36,072 bases of DNA from the NCBI GenBank assembly GCA_001828935.1, contig MHZX01000001.1, forward strand, positions 1 through 36,072, given 5' to 3'. Positions 22,723-30,487 of this stretch are shown piece after piece (position 1 is the first letter of the stretch; the number at the start of each line of letters is the position of its first letter). A model generated the notes under the pieces. The model saw nothing but the letters and a program-made list of their open reading frames with translations, was not told where the DNA came from and ran no database searches. A program made the position numbers and the translations under genes. The stretch comes from Rhodocyclales bacterium RIFCSPLOWO2_02_FULL_63_24. GTDB taxonomy: Bacteria > Pseudomonadota > Gammaproteobacteria > Burkholderiales > Rhodocyclaceae.

Positions 22723-23925
22723 CTACTGCATGCGCGGCCGCGGGTCCTGCAGCACGCGGTGCGGCGTCGAGAAAGGCGCCAGGCGTTCGAGGAAATCCAG
22801 CATTTCGAGCACCGGCGAGTTACGGAAGAAGGTCGCCAGCGGGGTTTCCATCCAGATCCGGTCGGCGAACAGATGGACCTCGTGCGGCATGTCGCCAAAA
22901 CCGTCGCCGTTGCGGTCGAAGCCCTGGTAGTCGTCCCAGTAGTTGCCGCGCCAGACATTGGCGCTGCCGGCGCCGGGCGCGCTGATCGCCACGGTGTTGA
23001 GATTGTTCTCGAAACGGTTGTCGAAGAAGCGGTGGCCGCCCTCCTCGCCGTAGAAGAACAGGCCGACGATGTTGTGCGCGAAGCGGTTGTTTCGCACCGT
23101 CAGCCTGCCCACCGACGCCGGCGGCGCGTCGACGCGGAGGCCAACCGAGCAATGCAGCACCTCGTTGTTTTCGACCAGGGCATCGTTGCTCTCCTTGAAC
23201 ACGATACCGCCGCCGCCATCGGTCAGCGCATGGGCGACGCGATTGCCGCGCAGCACCAGGTCCGGCGAATAGAGCACGATGATGCCGGTGCCGGTGTCGG
23301 ACAGGCGGTTGTTCTCGACCAGCAGGCGCGGCGAAAAAATGACGTGCATGCCATAGCGGCCGTCGCTGAACTGGTTGCCGACGATACGGTTGTCGGCCGA
23401 ATTGGCGAAGGTCAGGTCGCGCGCCTGCGCGAAGCGATTGCCTTCGATGACGTTGTGCTGGCTGTACCAGAGCCGGATCGCGTCGCCGCGCAGGCCCAGC
23501 GCCAGCGGCTTGCCGCTCACCCGGTTGGCGCTGACGCGCGAGCGATTGACCCGCTTCAGGTGGATGCCGAACAGCACGTCGTCGATCTCGTTGTCCTCGA
23601 CCAAGTGATCGTCGCCTTCCAGCAGTATCCCGGCGTCGATCCGGTCGTGCGAATCGCCGCTGCCGGTGATGCGCAGGCCGCGCAGCGTGACGCCGTTGGC
23701 GGCAACCGACAGCACCGTGCTCTTGCCGTCGCCGACGATGACGGCCTGGTGTCCGCCCTCCAGCGTCAGCGGCCGGCTGATCGTCGCCGGACCGGCATAC
23801 GCGCCCGGCGCCAGGCGCAGCGTGCCACCAGCCGGCGTGGCGTCGATCAATGGCTGGAGCGGTGCCGGGAACGCCGCCAGCGCCGGCAGCGCCAGCAGCG
23901 CCAGCACACAGCCCAGCCGTTTCAT
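22723..23925 (-). CDS. Second NosD-like periplasmic beta-helix protein
   Basis: 400-aa exported protein: signal peptide (residues 1-18), then a right-handed parallel beta-helix of repeated LRGLRITGSGDSH, NRIVGNQF, LVENNRLSDTGTG and VRNNRFAHN turns (CASH-type repeats). It ends with the NosD-specific block NVWRGNYWDDYQGFDRN followed by FADRIWMET and EMLDFLERLAPFS, which is also present in the cluster's other NosD at 32307-33698. NosD is needed for copper-sulfur centre maturation of N2O reductase in the periplasm, with NosF and NosY. A second NosD is unusual and may have a specialised role. The ATG overlaps the upstream carrier gene by 4 nt (ATGA). Confidence 0.88.
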   Translation of the reverse strand: MKRLGCVLALLALPALAAFPAPLQPLIDATPAGGTLRLAPGAYAGPATISRPLTLEGGHQAVIVGDGKSTVLSVAANGVTLRGLRITGSGDSHDRIDAGILLEGDDHLVEDNEIDDVLFGIHLKRVNRSRVSANRVSGKPLALGLRGDAIRLWYSQHNVIEGNRFAQARDLTFANSADNRIVGNQFSDGRYGMHVIFSPRLLVENNRLSDTGTGIIVLYSPDLVLRGNRVAHALTDGGGGIVFKESNDALVENNEVLHCSVGLRVDAPPASVGRLTVRNNRFAHNIVGLFFYGEEGGHRFFDNRFENNLNTVAISAPGAGSANVWRGNYWDDYQGFDRNGDGFGDMPHEVHLFADRIWMETPLATFFRNSPVLEMLDFLERLAPFSTPHRVLQDPRPRMQ

Positions 23926-24812
23926 CGGCTGGCGGGATTGACCTGCTCGCTGCCGGCGCTTCGATCAATGCCGCGCATCAGGATCACGAAGCCAATCGCC
24001 CCAAAATTCATCAGCAAGGCATAGACCACGCTGGGTACGGTCATCGCCGGCGACTGCATGACGCTGGCGGCGATGAAAATGCCGAGGCCGGCATTCTGCA
24101 GTCCGCATTCCGTGGCGACGGCAATCTGGTCGCGCCGCCGCAAGCCGGCCGCCGCGGCCATGGCCATGCCCGCCGCAATCACCATCAGATTGAGCAGCGT
24201 GGCCGCCGGGCCGATGCTGTCCAGGTTATCGATCAGCACCTGGCGCTGGCTGAAGAAGGTCGCCAGCACGATGAGGACGAACAACGCGGTCGCCAGGCGC
24301 CCGGTCGGACGCTCCAGGCGCAGGGCCAACGCCGGACGCCAGGCTTTCAGGCTCATCCCCAGCAGCACCGGCACAGTCGTCAACAGGAACACGCCGCGCA
24401 CCATTTTCAGCAGCGGAAAGTCGACACTGACCCCGGTCTGCATGAATTGCTGCATCGATAGATCGACGACGAAAGGCACCGTCACCACCGCGGCAACGCT
24501 GGTCACCGCCGTCAGGGAAATCGACAGGGCGGTGTCGCCGCGCGCCAAGTGGGTCAACAACCCCGAACTGACGCCCCCCGGACAGGCGGCCAGAATCATC
24601 AGCCCGACCGCCATTTCGGGCGGCAGGCCCCAGACCCGCGCCACGGCGAAGGCAAACGCCGGGACCACCAGCATCTGCCCGACGAGGCCGACCAGCATGG
24701 CTTGCGGCCGCGTCAGGACGCGTTTGAAGTCATCCAGCACCAGGGTCAGGCCGAGCGAAAACATGATGAAGGCGAGGGCCAGCGGCAGCAGCAATTCGAC
24801 CACCGGGTTCAT
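23922..24812 (-). CDS. Bile acid:sodium symporter (BASS) family carrier
   Basis: 296-aa inner-membrane protein with about nine to ten hydrophobic helices. The BASS signature is MILAACPGGVSSGLLTHLARGDTALS near residue 75 and ATECGLQNAGLG in the second half, which together form the crossed-helix substrate and sodium site. Bacterial members carry organic acids, pantoate-like or sterol-like anions; the substrate here is unknown. Its start overlaps the MenA-like gene and its stop overlaps the second nosD (both ATGA), which places it firmly in the operon. A link to quinone precursors or a respiratory acid is conjecture. Confidence 0.87.
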   Translation of the reverse strand: MNPVVELLLPLALAFIMFSLGLTLVLDDFKRVLTRPQAMLVGLVGQMLVVPAFAFAVARVWGLPPEMAVGLMILAACPGGVSSGLLTHLARGDTALSISLTAVTSVAAVVTVPFVVDLSMQQFMQTGVSVDFPLLKMVRGVFLLTTVPVLLGMSLKAWRPALALRLERPTGRLATALFVLIVLATFFSQRQVLIDNLDSIGPAATLLNLMVIAAGMAMAAAAGLRRRDQIAVATECGLQNAGLGIFIAASVMQSPAMTVPSVVYALLMNFGAIGFVILMRGIDRSAGSEQVNPASR

Positions 24813-25723
24813 AGCACGAACCCGATCGAGAGCAGCACGCCGAGAGCGAACCCGGCCTGCGCGCTTCCCGCCAGCAACAGGTTGAGTTGCGGCCCCGGCG
24901 GCGTGCGCTGCAAGCGACGGATCAGCGACAGGCTGAAAGGCAAGGCCAGCAAGCCCAGCAGGGCACCCGTCAGTCCCTGCAGCGCAAGCAGCGGCAGCAC
25001 GGCATACGGCAACAACATCAATGCGGCATAGACCCGTCGTGATTTTTCGCGCCCGAGGAGCGCCGCAAGGGTGCGCCGACCACTGCGCAGATCGTCCTCC
25101 TGATCGCGGTAGTTGTTGACCAGCAAGACCGCCGCCGCCGGCATGCCGACCACGATCCCGGCCAACCACGCCTGCGCCGACCCCGCGCCGGATTGCAGCC
25201 AGTGGCTGCCGGCGACTGCGACCAGGCCGAAAAACACCAGGACGAAAAGTTCGCCCAGCGGCGTATGGGAAATCGGGTGCCGTCCGCCCGAATATGACCA
25301 GCCCGCCACGAGCGAGGCAATGCCCGCGACCAGGATCGGCCAGCCGCCGATGAGCACCAGATAGGTGCCCAGCAGCAGCGCGAGGGCAAAGCTGATTGCT
25401 GCGGCGCGACGCACCGCGGCCGGGCTCGCCCATCCCGCCGCGGTGACGCGCAGCGGGCCGATGCGGTCGGCGCGATCGGTGCCGCGCAGGAAATCGGCGG
25501 CGTCGTTGTGCAGATTGGTGCCGACCTGGATCAGCACCGCGCAGCACAGGGCGGCCAACATCGCCAGCCAGTTCGCCGCGGCGCCCTCGCCCAGCGCCAG
25601 CGCACTGCCGACCAGCACCGGCGTCGCGGCGATGCTCAGGGTGCGCGGCCGGGTCGCGGTCCACCAGACATGCCAGCCGGACGGCGGTACGGCAGTCAAC
25701 GCAATCGGTAGTTCAGGTTTCAT
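24809..25723 (-). CDS. menA: MenA-like 1,4-dihydroxy-2-naphthoate prenyltransferase
   Basis: 304-aa integral membrane UbiA-superfamily enzyme with eight to nine helices. The first Asp-rich motif reads NLHNDAADFLRGTDRADRIGPLR, very close to the NDxxDxxxGtDkpdRiGPLR pattern of MenA; a second motif, NNYRDQEDDLRSGRRTL, follows near residue 205. MenA attaches the polyprenyl chain to dihydroxynaphthoate in menaquinone synthesis at the cytoplasmic membrane. The gene lies between the UbiE-type methyltransferase and the carrier gene with 4-nt overlaps on both sides. Together with the methyltransferase it could complete the last two steps to menaquinone, but earlier men or mqn genes are not in the window. 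Confidence 0.82.
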   Translation of the reverse strand: MKPELPIALTAVPPSGWHVWWTATRPRTLSIAATPVLVGSALALGEGAAANWLAMLAALCCAVLIQVGTNLHNDAADFLRGTDRADRIGPLRVTAAGWASPAAVRRAAAISFALALLLGTYLVLIGGWPILVAGIASLVAGWSYSGGRHPISHTPLGELFVLVFFGLVAVAGSHWLQSGAGSAQAWLAGIVVGMPAAAVLLVNNYRDQEDDLRSGRRTLAALLGREKSRRVYAALMLLPYAVLPLLALQGLTGALLGLLALPFSLSLIRRLQRTPPGPQLNLLLAGSAQAGFALGVLLSIGFVL

Positions 25724-26616
25724 AGGGTCGATGAGTTTCCGCCGCAGGCGGCCAAATCAGTCGCCCCCTCTCCCGCAGAGGGGGTTGGGGGGAGAGCCCG
25801 CTTACTGTCGCCCGCCTGGGTTTCGGGTTTGAGCCCGAAATGCAGGCAGGCGATGCCGAAGGACAGGTTCTCCCAGTGCACGGCGCCAAATCCCTTCTGC
25901 TGCATGAGGGCGGCGAATTCCTGCTGATCCGGGAAACGCCGGATCGATTCGACCAGGTACTGATAGGCCTGCGGCGCCTGTGCCACCCATGCCCCCAGGC
26001 GGGGGATCACGAGGAAGGAATACACGTCGTAGAGCGGCGCCAGCCAGGCCGCGGGCCGCGAAAATTCGAGGCAGACAAAGCGCCCGCCGGGCTTCAGCAC
26101 GCGCCGTATCTCGACCAGCGCCCGAGGCAGGGATGTCGCATTGCGCAAGCCGAAGGCGACCGTCAGCAGATCCACGCTGGCGTCGGCCAGGGGCAGCTTC
26201 TCGGCCTCGCCCGCCAGCCAGCACAGCGCAGGCCGGCCATGTTCGCCGCCGCAAGTCGGCGCCGGCGAGACGGCGCCTGGTGGCGGAACCGACTGTCCGG
26301 CCGTTGTCTTCATCCGCCCCGCCGCCATCATCGGCAGGCTCGGATCGCAGATCACCACGCGACGGCACCCATCGGCCAGCAAACGCGCCACGTCGCCGGT
26401 GCCGCCGGCGAGATCGACGGCAAGCCCGCCGACATCGGCCACCTGCGCGGCCAGCCTGCGCTTCCACAGGCGATGGATGCCGAAGCTCATCAAGTCGTTC
26501 ATCAAATCGTAGCGCGGCGCCACGGCACGGAATACGTCGCCGATGCGCCGACGCCGCTCGGCTGCGCTCACCGACTGCCTGCCGAAGCTGCCGTCGAGGG
26601 GAATCTGCTCCTGCAT
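25720..26616 (-). CDS. ubiE: UbiE/MenG-type quinone C-methyltransferase, with insertions
   Basis: 298-aa class I methyltransferase. Conserved UbiE/COQ5 features are VFRAVAPRYDLMNDLMSFG at residues 28-46, the SAM loop VDLAGGTGDVA near 67-77, VAFGLRNATS, and LKPGGRFVCLEFSRP. The enzyme methylates the ring of demethylmenaquinol or of the ubiquinone precursor. Two features are odd: about 27 extra residues at 104-130 (PPPGAVSPAPTCGG...), and a C-terminal tail after HFGLKP that is encoded by a GC-rich palindromic repeat. The ATG at 26614-26616 follows a GGGGTGA ribosome site; a GTG at 26658 would overlap the upstream gene. The stop overlaps the MenA-like start (ATGA). Confidence 0.85.
   Translation of the reverse strand: MQEQIPLDGSFGRQSVSAAERRRRIGDVFRAVAPRYDLMNDLMSFGIHRLWKRRLAAQVADVGGLAVDLAGGTGDVARLLADGCRRVVICDPSLPMMAAGRMKTTAGQSVPPPGAVSPAPTCGGEHGRPALCWLAGEAEKLPLADASVDLLTVAFGLRNATSLPRALVEIRRVLKPGGRFVCLEFSRPAAWLAPLYDVYSFLVIPRLGAWVAQAPQAYQYLVESIRRFPDQQEFAALMQQKGFGAVHWENLSFGIACLHFGLKPETQAGDSKRALPPTPSAGEGATDLAACGGNSSTL
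25764..25784. repeat. GC-rich palindrome in 3' end of ubiE-like gene
   Basis: CCCCCTCT (25764-25771) and AGAGGGGG (25777-25784) form a perfect 8-bp stem with a 5-nt loop, flanked by another G-run. It resembles the common intergenic stem-loops of proteobacterial genomes, yet it is translated here as the ALPPTPSAGEGATD tail of the methyltransferase. Confidence 0.65.
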
Positions 26617-26644
26617 CGTCACCCCGTGCTTCGGTCCAAATGGC

Positions 26645-27598
26645 TCAAACCGGGCCACTCCACGGCAGGGCGAGGATGATCGCCAGCAACAGGCCGTGCA
26701 GGCTGGCGGCGAGAATCGTCAGTTTCAGCGCCGGCGCCAGTTGCGCGGGCTGCGTAGCGCGGGACCAGAGCTGGCGCGCCGCGGCGGTGCTGGCAGCGGC
26801 CGGCAGCACGGCGATCAGGGCCGCCCCAGGCAAATGCCCCAGCAGCACCATCAGCAGCGGCCAGCCGTAGGCCAGCATGGCAATCGCCACATAGCCCCAG
26901 CGCGCCCGTGCCACACCCAGGCGCACCACCAGGGTGTTCTTGCCGGCGCCGGCATCGGCCTTCACATCCGGGAACTGGTTGATGTAGAGCACGTTGGCCA
27001 CCAGCAGCGCGAAGCCCAGGCCGGCGGCGACGGGCGCGAAGGCGAAACCGTGGCGCTGCACGAAATCGCTGCCGACGACGACCAGCAGCCAGCCGGCGGT
27101 GATGGCGAATTCGCCGAGGCCGCGGCTTTGCAGTTTCAAGGGCGGTGCCGAATAGGCCCAGCCCACCACCAGGCCGGCCAGACCGATCAGGATCAGGCCC
27201 GAGGCGCTGACCGCGGTCAGCCACAGGCCGGCGGGAACCACCGCCGCCAGCAGCGAATAGCCGAAGATGCCGGTGGCACGCAGGGAGAGGACGCCGTTCT
27301 GGATGAAGCGGCTGCCGCCGGTGAAGGGAAACTGGCGTTCGGTGTTGGCCGCGTCGCAGCCCGACAGCGCGTCGTAGTAGTCGTTGATGACATTGGCGCC
27401 GGCGTGCGCCATCAGGGCGAAGAACAGCGTTGCCGTGGCCAGTGCCGGCCCGATCGAAATCCCGGAAGATGCCGCGGTGGCGAGGCCCAGCAGGCAACCG
27501 ACGAAGGTGACCGAAAGAAATGCCGGACGAGTCGCCGCGAAGTAGCGCAGAAACGGATTGGACAGGGCCTCCAGGGTCGGTTCCATCGGTTTTGTCAT
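26645..27598 (-). CDS. UbiA-family prenyltransferase
   Basis: 317-aa membrane protein of the UbiA superfamily with about eight to nine helices. The first Asp motif is NVINDYYDALSGCDAAN near residue 68, followed by FTGGSRFIQNG; the second is NQFPDVKADAGAGKNTLV near residue 200. Such enzymes join a polyprenyl diphosphate to an aromatic acceptor. It is less MenA-like than the protein at 24809-25723, so it may use a different acceptor or chain. It starts 25 nt after the TlpA-like gene and ends 28 nt before the methyltransferase start. Two prenyltransferases and a methyltransferase side by side suggest synthesis or remodelling of a respiratory quinone. Confidence 0.84.
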   Translation of the reverse strand: MTKPMEPTLEALSNPFLRYFAATRPAFLSVTFVGCLLGLATAASSGISIGPALATATLFFALMAHAGANVINDYYDALSGCDAANTERQFPFTGGSRFIQNGVLSLRATGIFGYSLLAAVVPAGLWLTAVSASGLILIGLAGLVVGWAYSAPPLKLQSRGLGEFAITAGWLLVVVGSDFVQRHGFAFAPVAAGLGFALLVANVLYINQFPDVKADAGAGKNTLVVRLGVARARWGYVAIAMLAYGWPLLMVLLGHLPGAALIAVLPAAASTAAARQLWSRATQPAQLAPALKLTILAASLHGLLLAIILALPWSGPV

Positions 27599-27623
27599 AG
27601 GTGCGTCCCGGTTCGACCTCGTG

Positions 27624-28139
27624 TTATTTGAGCGCCGCCTCGCCGGCCGCGTCGAGTTCGGCTTTTTTCATCGCCCCCAGCTTGCTCATCACAATCTCGC
27701 CGCGGCGGTTGATGACGACAGTGTAAGGCAGGCCGGCCTTGGAATTGCCCAGCGCCTGCATCAGTTCGATGCCCTTGTCCCTGGCCAGCAGCACGGGGTA
27801 GTTCATCTCGTAGGCTTTCATGAAATCACGCACGGATTCTGCCTTGTCTTCGAGACCGATGCCCAGCACCACCAGGCCCTGCTTGCGGTACTTGTCGTGG
27901 GCCTTGGCCAGTTCCGGAATCTCGACCCGGCAGGGGGCGCACCAGCGCGCCCAGAAATTCACGATCATCGGCTTGCCGCGATAGGCATCGAGGGCAAATG
28001 CCTTGTCGTCGGTGGCGGTCAGCGTCGCGGCGAACAGCGCTTCGCTGCCGGCGGCGTGAACCATCCCGGCGGCCAGCAGCAGCACGGTCGCCCACCATCG
28101 CCGCTCGGTCAGCGCCGACTTTTGCCCTGGAAGCCTCAC
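27624..28139 (-). CDS. TlpA/ResA-like periplasmic thioredoxin
   Basis: 171-aa protein with an N-terminal signal helix (RWWATVLLLAAGMVHAAG) and a thioredoxin-like domain. The redox motif is FWARWCAPCRVEIPEL near residues 66-81, and LPYTVVINRRGEI contains the cis-proline region. TlpA-type proteins keep apo-cytochrome c or copper-site cysteines reduced in the periplasm; in this operon a role in NosZ, NosL or cytochrome maturation is likely (inference). The start GTG at 28137-28139 overlaps the nosY stop (GTGA). An alternative start further inside would remove the signal. Confidence 0.88.
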   Translation of the reverse strand: MRLPGQKSALTERRWWATVLLLAAGMVHAAGSEALFAATLTATDDKAFALDAYRGKPMIVNFWARWCAPCRVEIPELAKAHDKYRKQGLVVLGIGLEDKAESVRDFMKAYEMNYPVLLARDKGIELMQALGNSKAGLPYTVVINRRGEIVMSKLGAMKKAELDAAGEAALK

Positions 28140-28963
28140 GGCAGATCGCCGCGGCGGAACAACTGGTACCCAAGCGTCGCCGCACCAATGCCGAGCACGG
28201 TCGGATAGGCCAGGGCGAACACCTTGTAGCCGGTGACGCCGAACAGATCGAGAATCACGTAGGCCGACGGCCCGAGCACGATCAGTTGCGGGTCGAACAG
28301 CGCCAGCGCGGCGGTGCGGAATACCTGTAGCGGATTGGCCAGCGCGACGGTCACGGCGACCTCCGGCGTGACCTTGCCCTGAATCATGACGCCAAGCAGG
28401 ATCAGGTCGAGGAACAGCAGCAGCGTCAGCCAGACCAGGAAAGCGGCGCCCTGAGCCATGTCGGTGCTGCGCGCGAGCGCCGAGATCAGCATGCCTAGCC
28501 CCAGGAAGCAGGCCGCCATCACCGCCAGCAGGGCCGTGTAGTAGCCGAACATGCCCCACGGCACTTCGATGCCGCGCAGCAGCGCGATCAGCACCGCCAG
28601 CACCATGGCGCCGAACACCGGCAGGAAGATCACGATGTAGCGGCCGAGGATCTTGCCCCAGAACCATGCCGCCAGCGACACCGGCAGCGACAGCAGGTAT
28701 TCATAGACGCCGGCCTCGCGGTCGCCCGCTACCGAACGCACGGTGGTGATGAGGACGAAGATCGGCAGGATCGCCATGGTCAGCTGGATGTAGGTAACCA
28801 AGAGGCGCGACAGGCCGATGAAACCCAGCACGCGCGATTCGGTCAGGCCGAAGAGGAACAGCAGGGCCACGATGCCGCCGAAGACCAGGGTGTAGATCTG
28901 GAACCAGCGCGCACGCAATGATTCGACGATATCGAGTTTGGCGGTAAGCCAGAGTTGTTTCAT
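28136..28963 (-). CDS. nosY: NosY, ABC-2-type permease of the nos cluster
   Basis: 275-aa membrane protein with six hydrophobic helices and an N-terminal LTAKLDIVESLRARWFQIYT typical of NosY. With the NosF ATPase it forms a membrane transporter thought to supply a sulfur species to the periplasm for the CuZ centre of N2O reductase, in contact with NosD. The gene begins 9 nt after nosL and its stop overlaps the TlpA-like start. The order F-L-Y rather than F-Y-L is a local variation. Confidence 0.92.
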   Translation of the reverse strand: MKQLWLTAKLDIVESLRARWFQIYTLVFGGIVALLFLFGLTESRVLGFIGLSRLLVTYIQLTMAILPIFVLITTVRSVAGDREAGVYEYLLSLPVSLAAWFWGKILGRYIVIFLPVFGAMVLAVLIALLRGIEVPWGMFGYYTALLAVMAACFLGLGMLISALARSTDMAQGAAFLVWLTLLLFLDLILLGVMIQGKVTPEVAVTVALANPLQVFRTAALALFDPQLIVLGPSAYVILDLFGVTGYKVFALAYPTVLGIGAATLGYQLFRRGDLP

Positions 28964-28972
28964 CCGTTATTC

Positions 28973-29446
28973 CTACTTGGCCTTGGCAAGAACATGACTG
29001 CTCATCTCGCCGAAATCGAAAGCGCCGGCCTCGGCATAGGCCCTGGCGCCATAGTTGTAGCCCATCGGCGAAATCTTGCCGCCAACATAGAAGGCCTTGC
29101 GCGCCTCCAGCCACTTGTCGCCGCTGCCGCCGACATCGGCCACCCAGAAGCGCGTCGCCGGATCGGCCAGCCACGGATAGTCCTTGTGTTTGTCGCGCAT
29201 CCAGAACACGGCGCAACCGATGTCGTCGAACTTGAACACGGTGTTCTTCTCGCCGCCGCGCATCTGGGCCGCAAAGCGCCGGTCGGAGAGCACCATGCTG
29301 CAACGGACGCAGGTGTCGCGATCCCACTTGATCTCGACCATGCCCTGCGGCCAGGCGCCGGAATTTCCGCAAGCCGAGAGGGCCGCCGCCAGCGGCGTCA
29401 GGGCCACGCCATGGACGGCGGCGGCGATGAAGCGGCGCCGATCCAT
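28973..29446 (-). CDS. nosL: NosL, copper-binding lipoprotein
   Basis: 157-aa protein. The N-terminus MDRRRFIAAA has a twin-arginine-like motif and is followed by a lipobox LSAC (Cys near residue 26), so it is likely an exported lipoprotein. The NosL copper motif CVRCSM lies near residues 46-51, with later conserved FDDIGC, FWMRD and PMGYNYGARAYAEA segments. NosL binds Cu(I) and delivers it for assembly of NosZ in the periplasm. The ATG shares one base with the nosF stop (TGATG), and the stop is 9 nt from nosY. Confidence 0.92.
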   Translation of the reverse strand: MDRRRFIAAAVHGVALTPLAAALSACGNSGAWPQGMVEIKWDRDTCVRCSMVLSDRRFAAQMRGGEKNTVFKFDDIGCAVFWMRDKHKDYPWLADPATRFWVADVGGSGDKWLEARKAFYVGGKISPMGYNYGARAYAEAGAFDFGEMSSHVLAKAK

Positions 29447-30369
29447 CAATTCGCCGCTGCCTGCCCGCGAAGCGGATTCCCAGGCACGCAAGGCGCAGCG
29501 GCGCCGACTTCCTTGAGTTCCGCTTCCGCCAGCGAAAAATCGCTGATCAGCGCCACGTAGCGTGAGGTCATGCCCATGAAGCGCAGTCGATCGGGGCCCG
29601 GCACGACACCCGCCCACTCCAGCCCGTTGCCTATGTCGCTGAAGTTCCAGGCCCCCATGGCCTTGATGAACGCGGCCTCGCTGCGCTTGATCGAAATCCG
29701 GCAAGCGAATTGACCGGACAACGAAACGTCATCGGCGACGCGGTCGTCCAGCACCACCTTGCCCATGTCCATCTCGATCACGCGATTCACCAGCGCCGAG
29801 ACCTCGTTCAGGCGATGGCTGGAAATCAGCATCGTGACGTCCTCCTGACGTTCGGCGAGGAGTTCGAAAAATATCTTGCGCGCCTCGGGATCGAGGTTGG
29901 CCGCGGGTTCGTCCATCACCAGCACCTTGGCCTCGCGGCCGAGCGCGATCGCGATCAGCAGCTTCTGCTTCATGCCGCCCGAGAGCTTGACGAAAGGGCG
30001 CACCAGGATCGGCGTCAGGTCGAGACCCAGGCGCTGCGCCAGTTGGTGGATGCGCGCGGGATCGGTGCCGCACAGCGCGGCTGAAAAATCGATCAGTTGC
30101 GCCACCGGCATTTTCAAGGGCGGCGGCAGTTGCGGCACGAAGCCGATCGCGCCCAATACCGCCGTCCGTTCCTGGCGCGGATCGCGGCCATTGATTCTGA
30201 CTTCGCCGTCGAAGGTGTATTCGCCCAGCAGGCAACGGATCAGCGTGGTCTTGCCGGCGCCGTTGGAACCGATCAGCGCGACACGCTCGGAGAGCCCGAT
30301 GTCGAGACTGATGTCGTCGAGCACGCGCGCCTTGCGAAAGCTTTTGCTTACGTTCGAAAAACTGATCAT
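29446..30369 (-). CDS. nosF: NosF, ABC transporter ATPase
   Basis: 307-aa cytoplasmic ATPase. Walker A is GSNGAGKTT near residue 35, the signature is LSGGMKQK near 128, Walker B is VLVMDEPAANLDPE near 150, and the switch histidine is in ISSHR. The C-terminal ~90 residues are the usual NosF extension. It powers NosY in CuZ maturation. Unlike its neighbours it is preceded by 118 bp without a gene that hold a tandem/inverted repeat, and no Shine-Dalgarno sequence is visible before the ATG at 30367-30369. Confidence 0.93.
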   Translation of the reverse strand: MISFSNVSKSFRKARVLDDISLDIGLSERVALIGSNGAGKTTLIRCLLGEYTFDGEVRINGRDPRQERTAVLGAIGFVPQLPPPLKMPVAQLIDFSAALCGTDPARIHQLAQRLGLDLTPILVRPFVKLSGGMKQKLLIAIALGREAKVLVMDEPAANLDPEARKIFFELLAERQEDVTMLISSHRLNEVSALVNRVIEMDMGKVVLDDRVADDVSLSGQFACRISIKRSEAAFIKAMGAWNFSDIGNGLEWAGVVPGPDRLRFMGMTSRYVALISDFSLAEAELKEVGAAAPCVPGNPLRGQAAAN

Positions 30370-30400
30370 GGCTTGGGAGGAAGAACGAAAGACGTTGTCC

Positions 30401-30474
30401 GCAGATTACGCAGATTGAAAACCGAAATAGGGTTCGCCTTAATCTGCGAAATCTGCGAAATCTGCGTAATCTGC
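30401..30474. repeat. 9-bp tandem repeat with long inverted repeat, nosH-nosF gap
   Basis: GCAGATTACGCAGATT at 30401-30416 is the exact complement of 30459-30474 (16 bp). The right side is a tandem array of AATCTGCGA/T units with 9-bp period at 30441, 30450, 30459 and 30468, so several alternative pairings exist. It lies in the only large gap inside nosB-nosY and could act as a processing or attenuation hairpin. Confidence 0.8.
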
Positions 30475-30487
30475 TGATCAAGGGTCT

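Noticed and set aside
30441..30474. Short spaced repeats considered as a CRISPR remnant
   Set aside because: The unit is 9 bp with no spacers and no cas genes are nearby; it is a simple tandem repeat.
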